From Sepioteuthis lessoniana (lineage: Eukaryota > Mollusca > Cephalopoda > Myopsida > Loliginidae), in assembly GCA_963585895.1 (NCBI GenBank), contig OY757939.1, positions 24,532,936 to 24,596,935 of the forward strand: a stretch of DNA of 64,000 nucleotides. Direction: 5' to 3'. The notes under the pieces are model-generated. The model saw only the letters and a program-made list of their open reading frames with translations, ran no database searches and was not told the DNA's origin. This document shows, piece by piece, positions 1-10,357 of this stretch (position 1 is its first letter; every line of letters begins with the position of its first letter). Position numbers and translations under genes: made by a program.

Positions 1-403
1 TCATCTCGGCCAGAAGACCAGACCTAATAATAATCAACAAAAAGAACAGAACTTGCAAAATTGTCGACTTTGCTGTCCTAGCTGACAATAGAATAAAACT
101 GAAAGAATGTGAAAAGAAGGATAAGTACCTCGACCTTGCTAGGGAATTGAAAAACTATGGAACATGCAGTTGACAATTATACCAATTGTAATTGGTGCGT
201 TTGGAACAATAACTAAAGGATTACTAAAGGGACTGGAGGACTTGGAATTTGGCGGACGAGTAGAGACCATCCAAAATACTACATCATTGAGAACGGCCAG
301 AATACTGAGAAGAGTCCTGGAGACTTGAGGAGACTTGTTGCAGTGAAAAACTCTTAGCTAACGTTGATGTGAAAAACTCTAGTGAGTAAATAATAATAAT
401 AAT
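1..403 (+). mobile_element. LINE-P 3' end (decayed non-LTR retrotransposon)
   Basis: The first 160 bases read openly in the frame starting at base 3. The peptide has an Arg-Pro-Asp motif, then ISINK-like lysine-rich residues and VDFAV. Downstream frames, after shifts, give a VPI-V-G-LGT-like segment and a TARILRRVLET-like segment. The same block recurs at 23181-23900 and 35562-36440, which shows it is a dispersed family. The copy is cut by the window edge on the 5' side, has frameshifts and stops, and ends in an (ATA)n-like tail at about 390-403. The RPD...VD pattern resembles restriction-like endonuclease domains of some non-LTR elements; that clade assignment is inference. Confidence 0.7.
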
Positions 404-945
404 GGTATCGACAACAGGATATGAATTATTGCATGGAAACAATGCATCAGACTGACTAGCAAAATAGAATTAAACACAACGGCAATATCAACAGCATATA
501 AAATACAATTATTCTGTTAGCATTCAACTGACAAAATAATATAAACACATAATAAGATTCACAAGATATATGAATAGGACTTATCTGAGAAACCATGTTT
601 AACGGGGATACTCAAGACAAGATAGAAAATTGTTCTATTAGGCTTCTTTATTGTTCATTTTTCTTGCCTTTTCTTCCCGACTGTCGACGCCGCGTTTTTT
701 TTAATCGTCCACCTTGTCACAAGTCTCTGTTCAACTGTGCTGTTTCAAACTAAACCACTCCACTTTCCAATTCGTGCCGCAAAAGGGGTCTCATTCTTTT
801 TACTCCAGGAACTTTAGGTCAACAATCACCCATTACTCCTCTCTCGGTGTATGTTGGCTACTGCTATGTGAGACGTCACTAGTAAGTCACTATATATATA
901 TATATATATATATTGACAGACTCAGAGATACTCAGATATAAACAA
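404..945. other. No gene or known repeat recognised
   Basis: Unremarkable AT-rich sequence. A (TA)n microsatellite lies at about 890-913. The 75-codon frame at 714-941 runs into this microsatellite and has no recognisable domain, so I do not call it a gene. Confidence 0.5.
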
Positions 946-1148
946 GCGGGGGCCGTTCAAAAAATTATAAGCCCCACTCAGAAAGAACAGTGATCGGTGA
1001 ATATTGCAGTTGTACCAATTTTACCTCTGCTTATAAAATTAGAAAAACTAATTCAGATTTCTGTCTTAATTTTTGTTCTCACAAATGTGAGAGTTATGCG
1101 ACAAATAAAAAATCTGAGTGAGGCTTAAAACTTTTTGGACACCTCTGC
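946..1148. mobile_element. 203 bp MITE-like element with terminal inverted repeats
   Basis: The left end (946-977, beginning GCGGGGGCCGTTC) and the reverse complement of the right end (1117-1148, beginning GCAGAGGTGTCC) align over about 30 bases, both running into AAGCC(C/T)CACTCAGA. A TA dinucleotide follows the right end. The interior has no coding potential and contains a short palindrome, CTCACAAATGTGAG. Small size, terminal inverted repeats and a possible TA target fit a Tc1/mariner-type non-autonomous element. I see no second copy in this window. Confidence 0.6.
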
Positions 1149-1268
1149 TAGAGGAATATTAAGATATATATTTCAATTTCCTTTTGTGGTAACAACATAT
1201 AATCTTGCCAGACCATTGATTTGCTTCTGAATTAGGGATCAAATCATGGAAAATGTTGTGTCGAAGAT

Positions 1269-1530
1269 AACCGGCTCGTTGGCCTAGAGGGTAGAGTGTT
1301 TGACAATGGCCCGGGAGACCTGGGCTCAATCCCTGGTAGCATCATACCAAAGACTTTAAAAATGATACTTGATACCGCCTTGCTTAACACTCAGCAATAT
1401 AAGGTCTGTATCAAGGGTAAAGTAGAGCAATCCAGGGAAAGGAGTAGCGTCCTCCCCTACACCTCGGTGTAGTAGCTATTGAAAAAGGAGCTCACCCTCG
1501 ACTAAGGTCGCCAACTTTACTTACTTTACT
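1269..1530 (+). mobile_element. SINE-A, full length
   Basis: This is the reference copy of SINE-A. The head is tRNA-like: an A-box region TTGGCCTAGAGGGTAGAG and a B-box region GGGCTCAATCCC, with a T-arm-like stem CCTGG/CCAGG in better copies. The body contains ATACCAAAGACTT, CAATCCAGGGAAAGGAGTAG and GCCCTCCCCTACACC-type blocks shared by all copies. The 3' end is CGAC...GGTCG followed by TTTACTTACTTTACT. Other copies are at 1924, 20829, 21255(-), 33987, 39166, 41575(-), 46553, 53699, 57631(-), 58674(-) and 63951(-). Confidence 0.85.
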
Positions 1531-1671
1531 CAGATCGGTAGTTACCCATGCAGCAGATCTCCCCTCTCCACATCATTGAACTTTTACTGAGGCAAGTGCA
1601 AGTGCTGGTACAACTTAGCATGAGTCGTCACAACAATTTCCAGAACGAGGTTTGAAACAACGTTAAAGTGC

Positions 1672-1890
1672 TTAGAATACGCTGACCGTATCTCCTGCAG
1701 AGGGATAAGACCCTTCCACAAAAAGGGGTTGTTCCGAATATTACTGTAAATTACACTCAGTAATGAGGTTACAGTTCAGTAGATATGGAGAGTGTGGACT
1801 ACTCCTTCATTGCCATTACTTCCAGGTCCACTAATACCGGAAGTGTTAGCAACTGTTAATGTCCCATCTATGGGTCAAATACATATGTTT
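1672..1890 (+). repeat. R element, 5' part
   Basis: Contains the R 5' landmarks: a GAATACxCCGAC-like start, TCTCCTGCAGAGGGATAAGAC, then CTTCATTGCCATTACTTCC and CCCATCTATGGGTCAAAT. It lacks the internal tandem array and the AACC tail, so it is truncated on the 3' side. Confidence 0.7.
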
Positions 1891-1923
1891 GAAAATTATT
1901 TGTTTTACAGAAAAATATTTGAT

Positions 1924-2188
1924 GCCAGGCCATTGGACTAATGAGTAGAGTGTTCGCCAATGGTCCAGGAAACCGGGATTCAATCCCAGGTCGAGTCATA
2001 CCAAAGACTCAAAAAAGGTACTTGATGCTGCCTTGCTTAGCACTCAGCATTATACGGTTTGGATCAAGGGTAAAGTGGAGCAATCCAGGGAAAGGAGTAG
2101 AGCCCTCCCCTACATCTCAGTGAAGTAGCTATTGAAAAGGGAGCCTTGGGGTCACCCTCGACAAAGGTTACCAACTATACTTACTTAT
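1924..2188 (+). mobile_element. SINE-A
   Basis: Same head, body and 3' end as the copy at 1269. The B box is intact (GGGATTCAATCCCAGG). The 60-codon frame at 1941-2123 is a chance frame inside the SINE. Confidence 0.85.
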
Positions 2189-2333
2189 TTGTATTAAGAA
2201 TAGTTATTTGAAGATAAAATTATCAAGAATGATTATCAGTTACTTGAAACTATATAACTGTGTGCAAACAAATTACGTTTATTAAATAGAATACTTACTA
2301 GCAACCATGTAATTAGTAGTATTAATTTTGGAT

Positions 2334-2633
2334 GTGCTCGTGGTATATTGGTTATCGTCCGATGAAATGGACATGACGAACCGAGATCAAATACTGGACG
2401 AGACTGCATTTGATATTGCGCTAATACCCTTTAGAAAAGCATGAAGCTATTTAACCGACTTCCCACCAAGTCGATATATGACGTCAGGTATATTATAGGG
2501 CAGACTATTCTTCAGCCTTGTTTAGGCAACAAATCTAGGAGAAAGAAATCTCTGAATTTAACCTATTAACACCGCTTAAAATTGGCCCTGTGCCAAATAG
2601 TACACATGCAGAGAGGGGTTGGTAAATACATAC
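2334..2633 (+). mobile_element. SINE-C
   Basis: The tRNA-like head has A-box region GGTATATTGGTTATCG and B-box region GAGATCAAATACTGGACG. The body has the SINE-C blocks GGGCAGACT, TTCTTCAGCCTTG and AGGAGAAAG. It ends GGGGTTGGTAAATACATA. It is diverged and carries a small insertion around 2450-2490. Confidence 0.8.
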
Positions 2634-2663
2634 AACTGTGTGCAAACTATCTGTATTGGATAT

Positions 2664-2922
2664 GTTTTAGTTTCTTTGTTTAGAGGCATATCAACCTTCC
2701 TGGGTTATATAATGCTTCAGCCACTCTTGTAAAAGAATAGTAGTGAAACTGTATAACCCATAATTGAAAATAGTGATGATACTAAAAGCACAAATCACAA
2801 TAACTTAGATATTTGGAGCCTATGAAGTTAGATGGTTTAGTTTGGTTTGGTTTCTTTGTTTAATGGCATATCAATCTCTCAGGGTTATTTGATACCAAAT
2901 CCATCCTTGTAGAAGGACAGGT
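2664..2922 (-). mobile_element. Two SINE-B 3' fragments
   Basis: Fragments at about 2664-2768 and 2826-2922 both show the reverse complement of the SINE-B 3' end: a (GGTTT) tail, TTTCTTTGTTTA, GGCATATCAA, then GGTTAT and an AATGC-type block. Neither contains the tRNA-like head. Confidence 0.7.
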
Positions 2923-3631
2923 TTGGTTTGGTTGGGTTTTATGGCTATTCAACCTAATGCTAAATTCTCTTAATACATATATAGTAAATATATATATGAT
3001 TTCTTAGCACATTTTGTTGATAACATTTGTAAAAGACCTGAGCTCTTTTTTGTATACAGTTAAATGGTTTCAAGTATAACCATATATCCCAACCCCTCCA
3101 CTCGGGCAGGATATGACACAAGGTCAATTTTTAAGCGGAGTTTAACAGGTTTGAATTCAGAGTTTTCCTTCTCATGGACTAGTTGCCTCACCAAGGCTGA
3201 AGAACCTAGTCTGTCCTACTATTTACCCATAGCTGGAGGGAGAATTATTGGATTCATTCCTTTCCCAAGGGTATTAGTGCTATGTGAAATGCAATCAGTC
3301 TCGTCCAGGATTTGAACTCGAGTCGCCGTGTCCATTTCCTACGACGATAAACATTACACCACTATATAACTGATGCAATTTAACATCAATCCTTTGTTTG
3401 TACCCACAATTTGTTCTATTTGGCTCACAGATAGGACCCTATTAGGTGCTACCACTCCGGACCAAAGTGAACTTGGGAGCGATGGTAATGAAGGGGTTAT
3501 TCACATTTTCCAAATATCCAAGGCTGGAGCCTCGCCATCGGATGGTTTAATGTCATATGCAGGACACTCGTTGAGGTTTTAGCTCTCTACAGAGATGCAG
3601 TAGGTGTGTTTTACAATCCAAGCCGACGGGG
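2923..3631 (-). repeat. R element interrupted by a SINE-C
   Basis: R pieces lie at 2923-3080 (3' tail and array side) and 3371-3631 (5' side, with GATAGGACCCTATTAGGTGC and the CAGAGATGCAGTAGG block). They read continuously once the SINE-C between them is removed, so the SINE landed in an existing R. The frames at 3064-3315 and 3373-3582 are non-coding artefacts of these repeats. Confidence 0.75.
3081..3364 (-). mobile_element. SINE-C inserted in R
   Basis: A good SINE-C copy in reverse orientation: CCAACCCCTCCACTCGGGC at one end, and the B box as GAACTCGAGTC near 3315. The hexamer TATAAC flanks it at 3075-3080 and 3365-3370. That is a possible but weak target duplication. Confidence 0.8.
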
Positions 3632-3633
3632 CT

Positions 3634-3790
3634 ATTGTAGGAGAACAGTAGTGATAGTGTTTATCCACCAGCAGTGGGGATATTAACAGATTCATACCTT
3701 TTCCAAATGGTATTAGTCCGAAAGTGAACGTAATAGCGCGGTGGGAGTTTGATCTCGCTTACCACGATGTCGCTGTCGAGCAAGGAACTC
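3634..3790 (-). mobile_element. SINE-B, 5' part
   Basis: Shows the reverse complement of the SINE-B body and head: TTAGTCCGAAAGTGAACG, AATAGCGCGGT and a degraded B box GAGTTTGATCTCG. The 3' tail is missing. Confidence 0.7.
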
Positions 3791-4432
3791 TCTTTTTGAT
3801 AATAAGAAACGCCAGCAGGCCAGAAATGAGTAAGAAATATGGCTACTTTTTAACTGGTCTTTCAGTGGTTGGTCACTTTTTCACGATGGGGTTAGGTTTT
3901 ATTACTTTCGGTTTTAATTAAGTTTCTATTCTGATACGTTTGTTGTGAAACACGTTTCTCCTAACCTCATATATGGCAACTATCAATCTTTCCACCTAGC
4001 TAAGATAACAAGAGCCAATAGGAAATAATGAACTAAACTACATCATTAGATTTCGCGCGGTGGCATTTCCTTTAGCAAGTCCAGATAGTATACTCTTTTA
4101 TGTTTAGCCAAAACGTGATTATGGTCGAGTGTTTGGATGTCCCGAGGCAAAGATTCACGGACTAAAACTGTTTGTTGTTGTTTCTTCCTCATTTGCTGAC
4201 TGACAAATGTGATAGATTAAAAATTACTTGAACCATATAAGCAGCACTTCGATGCAACCCTCCGTGGAAGGTGGGGAGTAATTACATAGACTATTTATTG
4301 GAACGTCGTATCAATTTAGTCGGCGACAAATAGAAAACTGTCTATTTTGATCAGACTTGATCAGTGAGCGAAGATCAAGTAAGTGAATCGAGTTGATTTG
4401 ATCTGCTGACTAATCACAGTAATGGGTCAGGA
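3791..4432. other. No feature recognised
   Basis: No repeat family shared with the rest of the window and no persuasive ORF. The 65-codon frame at 3724-3921 starts inside the SINE-B fragment and has no recognisable domain. Confidence 0.4.
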
Positions 4433-4480
4433 CGCGTGCGTGCGTGCGTGCGTCTCAGAGAGAGAGAGAGAGAGAGAGAG
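4433..4480. repeat. (GCGT)n then (GA)n microsatellite
   Basis: About five GTGC units are followed directly by about thirteen GA units. Confidence 0.95.
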
Positions 4481-4647
4481 GTTTAGGTTAAACCTGGAAT
4501 CGGGAACAAATAATGAAACCAATACTAATGTCGTTTTGTTCATTTGGATAAGTGCGTCGTTCAAGAGACACACAGAAAAAAGCCCGATATGAATGTAATG
4601 GTGTAGGTGGAGGTGCTTACGGTTTTACATGAGATTTAGTTGCTTGT

Positions 4648-5283
4648 GTTGTAATGCTTATCTTCGGCGACACGGGTTCAAATCCTCGACGAGTTTGATT
4701 GCATTTCACTTTGCATTAGTACCCTTGGGAAAAGTATGAATCCTCTTATTCTCCCTCCAGCTATGGATAAATAGCTGGGCAGACTGAGTTCTTCAGCCTT
4801 GGTTGGGCAAACAGTCTAGGAGAAGGAAAACTCCGATCCAAACCTGTTAAACCCCGCTAAAAAATTGACCTTGTGTCACATCCTGCCCTGGCAGAGGATT
4901 TGTTAAATACATACATGAGATTTTGGAGGCGTGATTAGGGTAACGGTTATAATTGTAGGAAATGGTATCGGTAACCCGATTTCAAATCCTAGACGAGCGT
5001 GTTTGTGTTTCACTTTGGAAAGGCAGGAATTAATCTATCATTTTTCAGCTGTGGTTAAATACTTGAACAGTCCGCGTTCTTTAGCTTTATGAAGGAAATC
5101 TAAATCAAAATTATACAAACAAATATACAATATTAAAATGATACAAATTATAATATAATATAATAAAACAAAACAAAGAGTAATATACAATCGTCATACC
5201 AAACAATGATTGTTGAGCTGAATTCGAAACCTGGACAAGGTTGTTTTAGTTTCATTTCGCAGTCATTCCCTTGCGAAAGGCAA
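4648..5283 (+). mobile_element. Three SINE-C copies in a row
   Basis: A nearly complete copy at 4648-4917 ends TTTGTTAAATACATACAT and has B box GGGTTCAAATCCTCGACG. A 5' part at 4924-5098 has GATTTCAAATCCTAGACG. A short piece at about 5214-5283 has GAATTCGAAACCTGGAC. All are in the same orientation. Confidence 0.75.
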
Positions 5284-5520
5284 GAGAAATGAAACGAGCT
5301 ATATTGAACAAATCCTTGAAGCAACACCTCACGAAACAACCGATGTACGGCCACTTACCTCTTATCTTTAAAACAATCCAAATAAGACCAACAAGGCACA
5401 TGGGACACTGTTGGAGAAGCAAGAACGAACTTATAAGGGACGTTCTCATATAGACCCTTTCACGTGGACATGCCAGTGTTGGCCGACCAACAAGAACCGA
5501 CCAGTAAAAGCTCTGTACAT
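5284..5520 (+). pseudogene. LINE-R C-terminal fragment
   Basis: The translation at 5289-5450 contains RAILNKS, MYGHLPLI, KTIQIRPTRHMGHCWRS and LIRDVL, the conserved C-terminal region of LINE-R. A frameshift follows, and the next frame gives an HVDMP-LADQQ-like segment. It joins an R element directly, so the natural 3' end is missing. Confidence 0.8.
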
Positions 5521-5524
5521 CTGG

Positions 5525-5866
5525 TCCTGTCAGTTGGTGCCACAGAATACACCGACTGCATCTCTGCAGAGGGGTAAGACTGTTCCAAAGAGTGTCCTGA
5601 TAAGATTCTAAACAACCTAATACTGAAGCACCTGTGATGCTGGAGATTTCGGTAAAGCGGAGTACCCCTTCATTGTCATCGCTCCGAGTGGTCCACTCTA
5701 GCTCCGAGTGGTCCATTCTAGCTCCGAGTGGTAGCACTTAATAGGGTCCAATCTATGGGTTAAATAGAACAATTTGACGTCTAAACTGTGTAAATCAGGC
5801 TGAACTGTATTGTTAAATATAGAACTGTCTGTACATTTAAATGTGTGTAAACTGATGTTTAATAGA
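5525..5866 (+). repeat. R element with triplicated internal motif
   Basis: It begins with the R 5' end (CAGTTGGTGCCACAGAATAC, CGACTGCATCTCTGCAGAGG). A block starting CTCCGAGTGGT is repeated three times in succession at about 5684-5732, where other R copies have one. It ends in two array units. Confidence 0.8.
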
Positions 5867-5868
5867 AT

Positions 5869-6093
5869 TGGTTTCTTTGTTTAATGGCTTGTCAACTTTC
5901 TTGAGCTGTTTAATGCCAAATCCATCCTTCTAGAAGGACAGTAGTGGTACTATTTAATCCATAGCTAGGAGGATAAGAGGGTCCATATATTTCCCAAGAG
6001 TATTTGTCCGTTGGTGAACTTAATAGCGCGATTGTTCATTACTCGCTTATTACGATTCCGCTGTCCAGCGCTTTAACCATTACACAACGAGGA
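5869..6093 (-). mobile_element. SINE-B, near full length
   Basis: Tail, body and degraded head are all recognisable in reverse complement, ending CTTTAACCATTACACAACG at the tRNA-like A box. Confidence 0.8.
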
Positions 6094-6095
6094 CA

Positions 6096-6480
6096 CCCCC
6101 TTAATTGAATTGTTAGTGATACATAGCAATACTTAGAAATATCAAATTGTGTGCAAGCAAATGATCAATAGTACGTGGAATTATTCGTATTCAATAGGAA
6201 TAAGTAAAACCATTTAACTGTGTGAAACAAAATGAGTTAAGGTATGTTTGAAATATGTGTTTAGTAATTATATATTTAATATTTGCGTATAAAAAGGACT
6301 TAGAATTAAATGCCTTACAATATTTGATATGCTATAAAACCAAACCAAACCAAACCAAACCAAAACAAAACAAATATTTTTAATATATATGTATATATAT
6401 TATAAGAGGATTGGGCATTAAATGAGCTACAATGCCATAAAACCCAACCAAACCAAACCAAACTAAACTAAATCAAACCA
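6096..6480 (+). repeat. R 3' parts, two tails in tandem
   Basis: Array units of the second type (CATAGCAATACTTAGAAAT, then TGTGTGCAAGCAAATGA) lead into one R tail ending in repeated AAACC (about 6335-6370). A second short tail copy follows, again ending AACCAAACC. Confidence 0.75.
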
Positions 6481-6483
6481 CTT

Positions 6484-6661
6484 CAGGCTAATTCCTTTGA
6501 AAAATGTATGGATCTATCAATTCTTCCCTAAATAGTTTGTCAGATTGGGTTCCATCAGCTTAGGAGAAGGAGAACTCTGAATTCAAACCAGCTGTAATCC
6601 GTTTAAAAATTGACCTTGTGTCACATCCAGTTACAGGCTGAGGAGTTGGGTAAATAGCATA
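6484..6661 (+). mobile_element. SINE-C, 3' part
   Basis: Contains AGGAGAAGGAGAACTCTGAA, TTGACCTTGTGTCACATCC and GAGGAGTTGGGTAAATA. The tRNA-like head is absent. Confidence 0.75.
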
Positions 6662-7253
6662 GCCACTCTCTTCCATATCTAAGACACTGCTTTGTTGTGT
6701 AATGGTTAACAAACTATTCTCAAAGTCATTAAAAGTCCCATGCTTGCCAAATCTAAGTTACGTTTAATGTTTTTAAGCTGTGGTACTAGGGACGCCTCAC
6801 GTGATCGTATAGTTATCGATCAAGGCTAGCATAAAGTTACTTATTTTTAAACGAAGACTGATTTTACAAGAACATTGATAAACATAAAAAAACAGAAAGC
6901 CAAAAAAAAAAAAAAAAGAAAAATATGAAATAAATAAATAAATAAAAATAAATAAACAAAAAAACCCAAATCAAAAACAAAAACGAGCGCATGTTAGTCA
7001 TCGAACATTAGACCTTGAACCCATGAATGAAGCAAGTTTTAAGATGTAGAGTAATAGATAGACATACGAGAGGTGTTCTGCAGGTAAAGCTACCTATTAA
7101 TTTTCACAGAAATTTCAGCACTCATTAATATCAAAAGTCATGAAAGACAGCAATAACATCTTTCAGTAGGATCAGTACGATCTTCCACTTCGGATGCGTC
7201 ATTCGGGGGAAAAAATCAGAATTATGAAGAACACTCCACAATATGTACTAACT
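6662..7253. other. Unrecognised, with A-rich low complexity
   Basis: A poly-A and (AAAT)n tract occupies about 6890-6990. The rest has no matching repeat or gene signal that I can see. Confidence 0.5.
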
Positions 7254-7530
7254 CAACCCCTCAGCCACATGTAGAATGCGACACTAAGTCCATTCTTAAG
7301 CGGTGTACAGCTGGTTTGAATACAGAATTTTCCTTCTCCAAGACGATTTGCCTTTATTTAAGCAAAAGAATCCTGTATATTCTACTATCTACACATAACA
7401 GGTAAGGAGAAAAGATAGATTCGAGCCTTTTTCATTAGCACGAAGTGCAATGCAAACAGCCTGGTCCAGGTTTTGAACTTGGGTCGCTGAAGCCATTTCA
7501 TATGACGAAAATCGTTACGTCACTTCATTG
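7254..7530 (-). mobile_element. SINE-C
   Basis: Reverse-oriented copy: CAACCCCTCAGCC end, GTTTGAATACAGAATTTTCC body and B box region GTTTTGAACTTGGGTCG. Confidence 0.8.
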
Positions 7531-7689
7531 TATTTCCATGGATACAAATTTTGTCAGATATTTGGCGCATTGGGAATTTCTGGCCAACAAAAAAAAAATG
7601 GTTCCATCTTCAGATACAAAAAGAACGTGATTGAGGAAGAAAAACAGATAATTCACACTAATCTCAGGTGAAAGAAGAGATTAATTGGT

Positions 7690-8080
7690 TAATACTTTCA
7701 TTGGTTGGTTTTACGGCATGTCAACACTTCTTGGTTTATCTTATGCTGATGTCTGGGTAATAGTCTCCTATTATACACAGTACAAAAGGGGATTTATAAA
7801 AACATTTTTCACAATTTTTTTTTTGTTTTTAGTTTATTTTTCTTACAAATTGTTAATTATCTTTGGGTTATTTAATGCCTCAGTCAGTCTCTGTTGCGAG
7901 CTATTAGGTAATTTCAAGTAATTTATACTGATAATAATTTGTAAACAATTATGATTTAACTAACTTAATACTGATAAATTGTAAGTAGTTTCAAGTAATC
8001 CGATCTTGTTTTAATAATTTAAAAACAAATCTTTTTGACCTAACAGGTACTACCACTCTGGGTCAGAGTGGACCTGAGAT
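7690..8080 (-). repeat. Diverged R element
   Basis: A weak R tail (GGTTGGTTTTACGGCATGTC) lies at the left and the R core CTACCACTCTGGGTCAGAG at 8050-8068. Most of the middle no longer aligns by eye. Confidence 0.5.
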
Positions 8081-8093
8081 TGGTTGATTGTTT

Positions 8094-8646
8094 ACTTTGG
8101 TTTGGTTTGGTTTTATGACAAATCAACCATTGTTGGTAATTTAATGCCAAATTCTGTTATTACATATATATTAAACCTACGCTCGGTAAGTACGTTTTGT
8201 AGATACATACAGTTAAATGATCAAACAGTCCTATTTCTAACAATTCAGTTTAGTATACGCAAATAACGTTAAACGGTTCAATGTATTGCAATATATCACT
8301 AATAATTCAATTAAGTATCAGTTATTTGTTTACACACAGTTAAATCATCAAACAGTTCTATTTCTATAAATTCAATTTAGCCTGTCATTTGCTTGCACTC
8401 AGTTTAAATATCAAACATCTATTTGACCCAAAGATAGAACCCTATCAGGTGCTAACAGTCCAGGCCAGTGTAGGCCTGGGAGCGATGGCAATGATGGAGT
8501 ACTCCACATTCCCTAAAGCTCCAACACTACCGGAGTCCCACCATCAGATTGTTGAATTCTAACCCAGAACACTCATCAGAGAGAGGGGGTCTCACCCCTC
8601 TGCAGAGATGCAGTTGGTGTATTCTGCAATCCTATAAAACTGGGCT
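8094..8646 (-). repeat. R element, full length
   Basis: Complete R in reverse orientation. The tail GGTTTGGTTTTATGAC and the stem-loop region come first. A mixed array follows (TAAATGATCAAACAG, CCTATTTCTAACAATTCAG). The core is GATAGAACCCTATCAGGTGC, and the 5' end is CAGAGATGCAGTTGGTGTA...AAACTGGGCT. Length is 553 bp. Confidence 0.85.
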
Positions 8647-8649
8647 ATT

Positions 8650-8930
8650 GATTATTTGGTTTTAGAAGATATAAAAGATTTTGGGGTCATTTAGTACGGA
8701 AGTCAGTCTTTTTTTTTTTTTTTTTGCAAGTTACTATATGGCCTTAATTGACTCGTATTAATAAATATTTGTAAAAATGTTCACAGAAAATATATTTGAA
8801 CTATTGACGGAACCCTAACTCCAAGTTAGAGTGGACCTGGGAGTGATGGCAATGAACGGGTAGTCCACATATCTCTGATCTCCTAAACTTGAGCCTCCTA
8901 ATCAAATTCAGTTTGATAAAAAAAACCCAA
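8650..8930 (-). repeat. Diverged R element
   Basis: Recognisable R core GTTAGAGTGGACCTGGGAG and GATGGCAATGAACGGGTAG near 8830-8860. A T-tract interrupts it at about 8709-8726. Confidence 0.55.
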
Positions 8931-9309
8931 GACACCCCTTTTTTGGTTGGGGTGAGGTTTCTTATGCCCTAAAATGGATACAGTCCGCTTATTCTAAGCT
9001 TTACAAACAGGGATGTCACCAAACATAATCCAAAATATCTAGCTCACAAGATTAGAAAGATTGTCAACAAGATAGTTTTATCAGAGAATTTACTAGTTTT
9101 GTAAGTCTTTTTTTTTACTTATAGAGTAACCCTTTAGTTTGAACTTGTCTCAAACTAATCTACTTAACTTGAAATTATTTTTCACTAATTTCCTTTCTTA
9201 ATAAAACTATGATTATGTAAATATTTGCATTTTGCCAATTATGGTGGTAGGCTTTGAGACTGGTAAAATCTTTCTTATTTATTTGATCACATGAGCTGGT
9301 GACATATTC
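8931..9309. other. No feature recognised
   Basis: No shared repeat or credible coding frame seen. Confidence 0.4.
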
Positions 9310-9675
9310 TAGGTCAGTGGTTTACAAATTTTTTGGAGTTGAATTTGTTCTGTTTCGTGTACCGCTCCCTTATAGACAAAAATGAAATCTTGTGGAACCC
9401 CCGCCAAAACACACATAAGAATAAAAATGAAACTTGTCAAAAAATATTTCATGAAAATCTCATCCAATATTTGTGCTGAGTAATAATATTTCGTGCAGTG
9501 ATTTTCAAACTTTTTGGAGCTGGGACCCTTTTCTATTTCAGGGTCTATCACACAGACCTTTATATAGATAAAAATGAAATTTCATGGACCCCACCACACA
9601 TATAAGAATAAAAATGAAACTTAGCAAAAGTATTTCATGAAAATCTTATCCAATATTTGTGCTGAGTAGAGAGAG
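9310..9675. mobile_element. Tandem pair of a hAT-like non-autonomous element
   Basis: Two direct copies of about 185 bp (about 9310-9485 and 9497-9675). Each starts CAGTG(G/A)TTTxCAAA(C)TTTTTGGAG and contains ATAAGAATAAAAATGAAACTT and ATCCAATATTTGTGCTGAGT. CAGTGGTTCxCAAACTTTTTGG-like ends are typical of hAT terminal repeats; that is family knowledge. The frame at 9309-9551(-) is an artefact. Confidence 0.55.
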
Positions 9676-9802
9676 ATCTGCTTGGCTTGTTTGGCACCAT
9701 AAGTCTCGATTTATATTTGGTCATCATATCAGTAAGCCCTGAAAATACGACTTCCAATAAATATGTTGTTGTAAAAGGTAGCGGGATTTTGAACAACATT
9801 GA

Positions 9803-10357
9803 GTCTCACCATCAGATGGTTTAAGGTTATATCCAGGACACTCATTGCGGAAGTCTTACCCTTTAGCAGAGATGCGGTCGGTGTATTCTGCAGCCCCAGT
9901 TGACTGCGCCAGCGTGTGAGTGTGAATAGATACGTAAATTATCCGATCATTTCTTATGATGGAATAAAATTCAGTTTAACAAAAATATACAGTTTAAATG
10001 TCAAAAACGGTTCTATTTCATGGAATTCAGTTTAGCATAATCCGTAGTTTAAATGTAAGAACGTTTTATTTCAAACAATTCAGTTCAGCATAAGTACCCA
10101 GTTTAGTTCTATTTGACCCATAGATAGGACCCTATCAGGTGCTACCACTCAGGCAACACTGGACTTGGGAGCGATGGCAATAAAGGGTATTCCCCATACC
10201 CCAAAGTTCGAAGCCTCACCATCAGATTGTTTAGTCTCATAACCAGCACATTCGTTGGGTAAGTCTTACCTCTTTGCAGAGATGCAGTCGGTATATTCTG
10301 GGCCAGCGTGTGTGTGAATAGATACGTAAATTATCCGATCATTTTTTATGATGGAAT
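9803..10357 (-). repeat. R elements within a direct duplication
   Basis: R pieces lie at 9803-9912 and 9963-10302. Both are followed by the same non-R sequence (GTGAATAGATACGTAAATTA, then CCGATCATTT) at 9917-9965 and 10310-10357. This shows that a segment of about 395 bp, R end plus flank, was duplicated in tandem. Confidence 0.7.

Noticed and set aside
1269..1345. Functional tRNA gene in the SINE-A head (and SINE-B/C heads)
   Set aside because: A and B boxes are present, but the acceptor stem is not paired and the tRNA-like part continues directly into a SINE body that repeats across the window.
5252..5737. 161-codon minus ORF
   Set aside because: It is antisense to a LINE-R fragment plus an R element. 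The repeated HSELEWTTRSD-like residues come from the triplicated R block.
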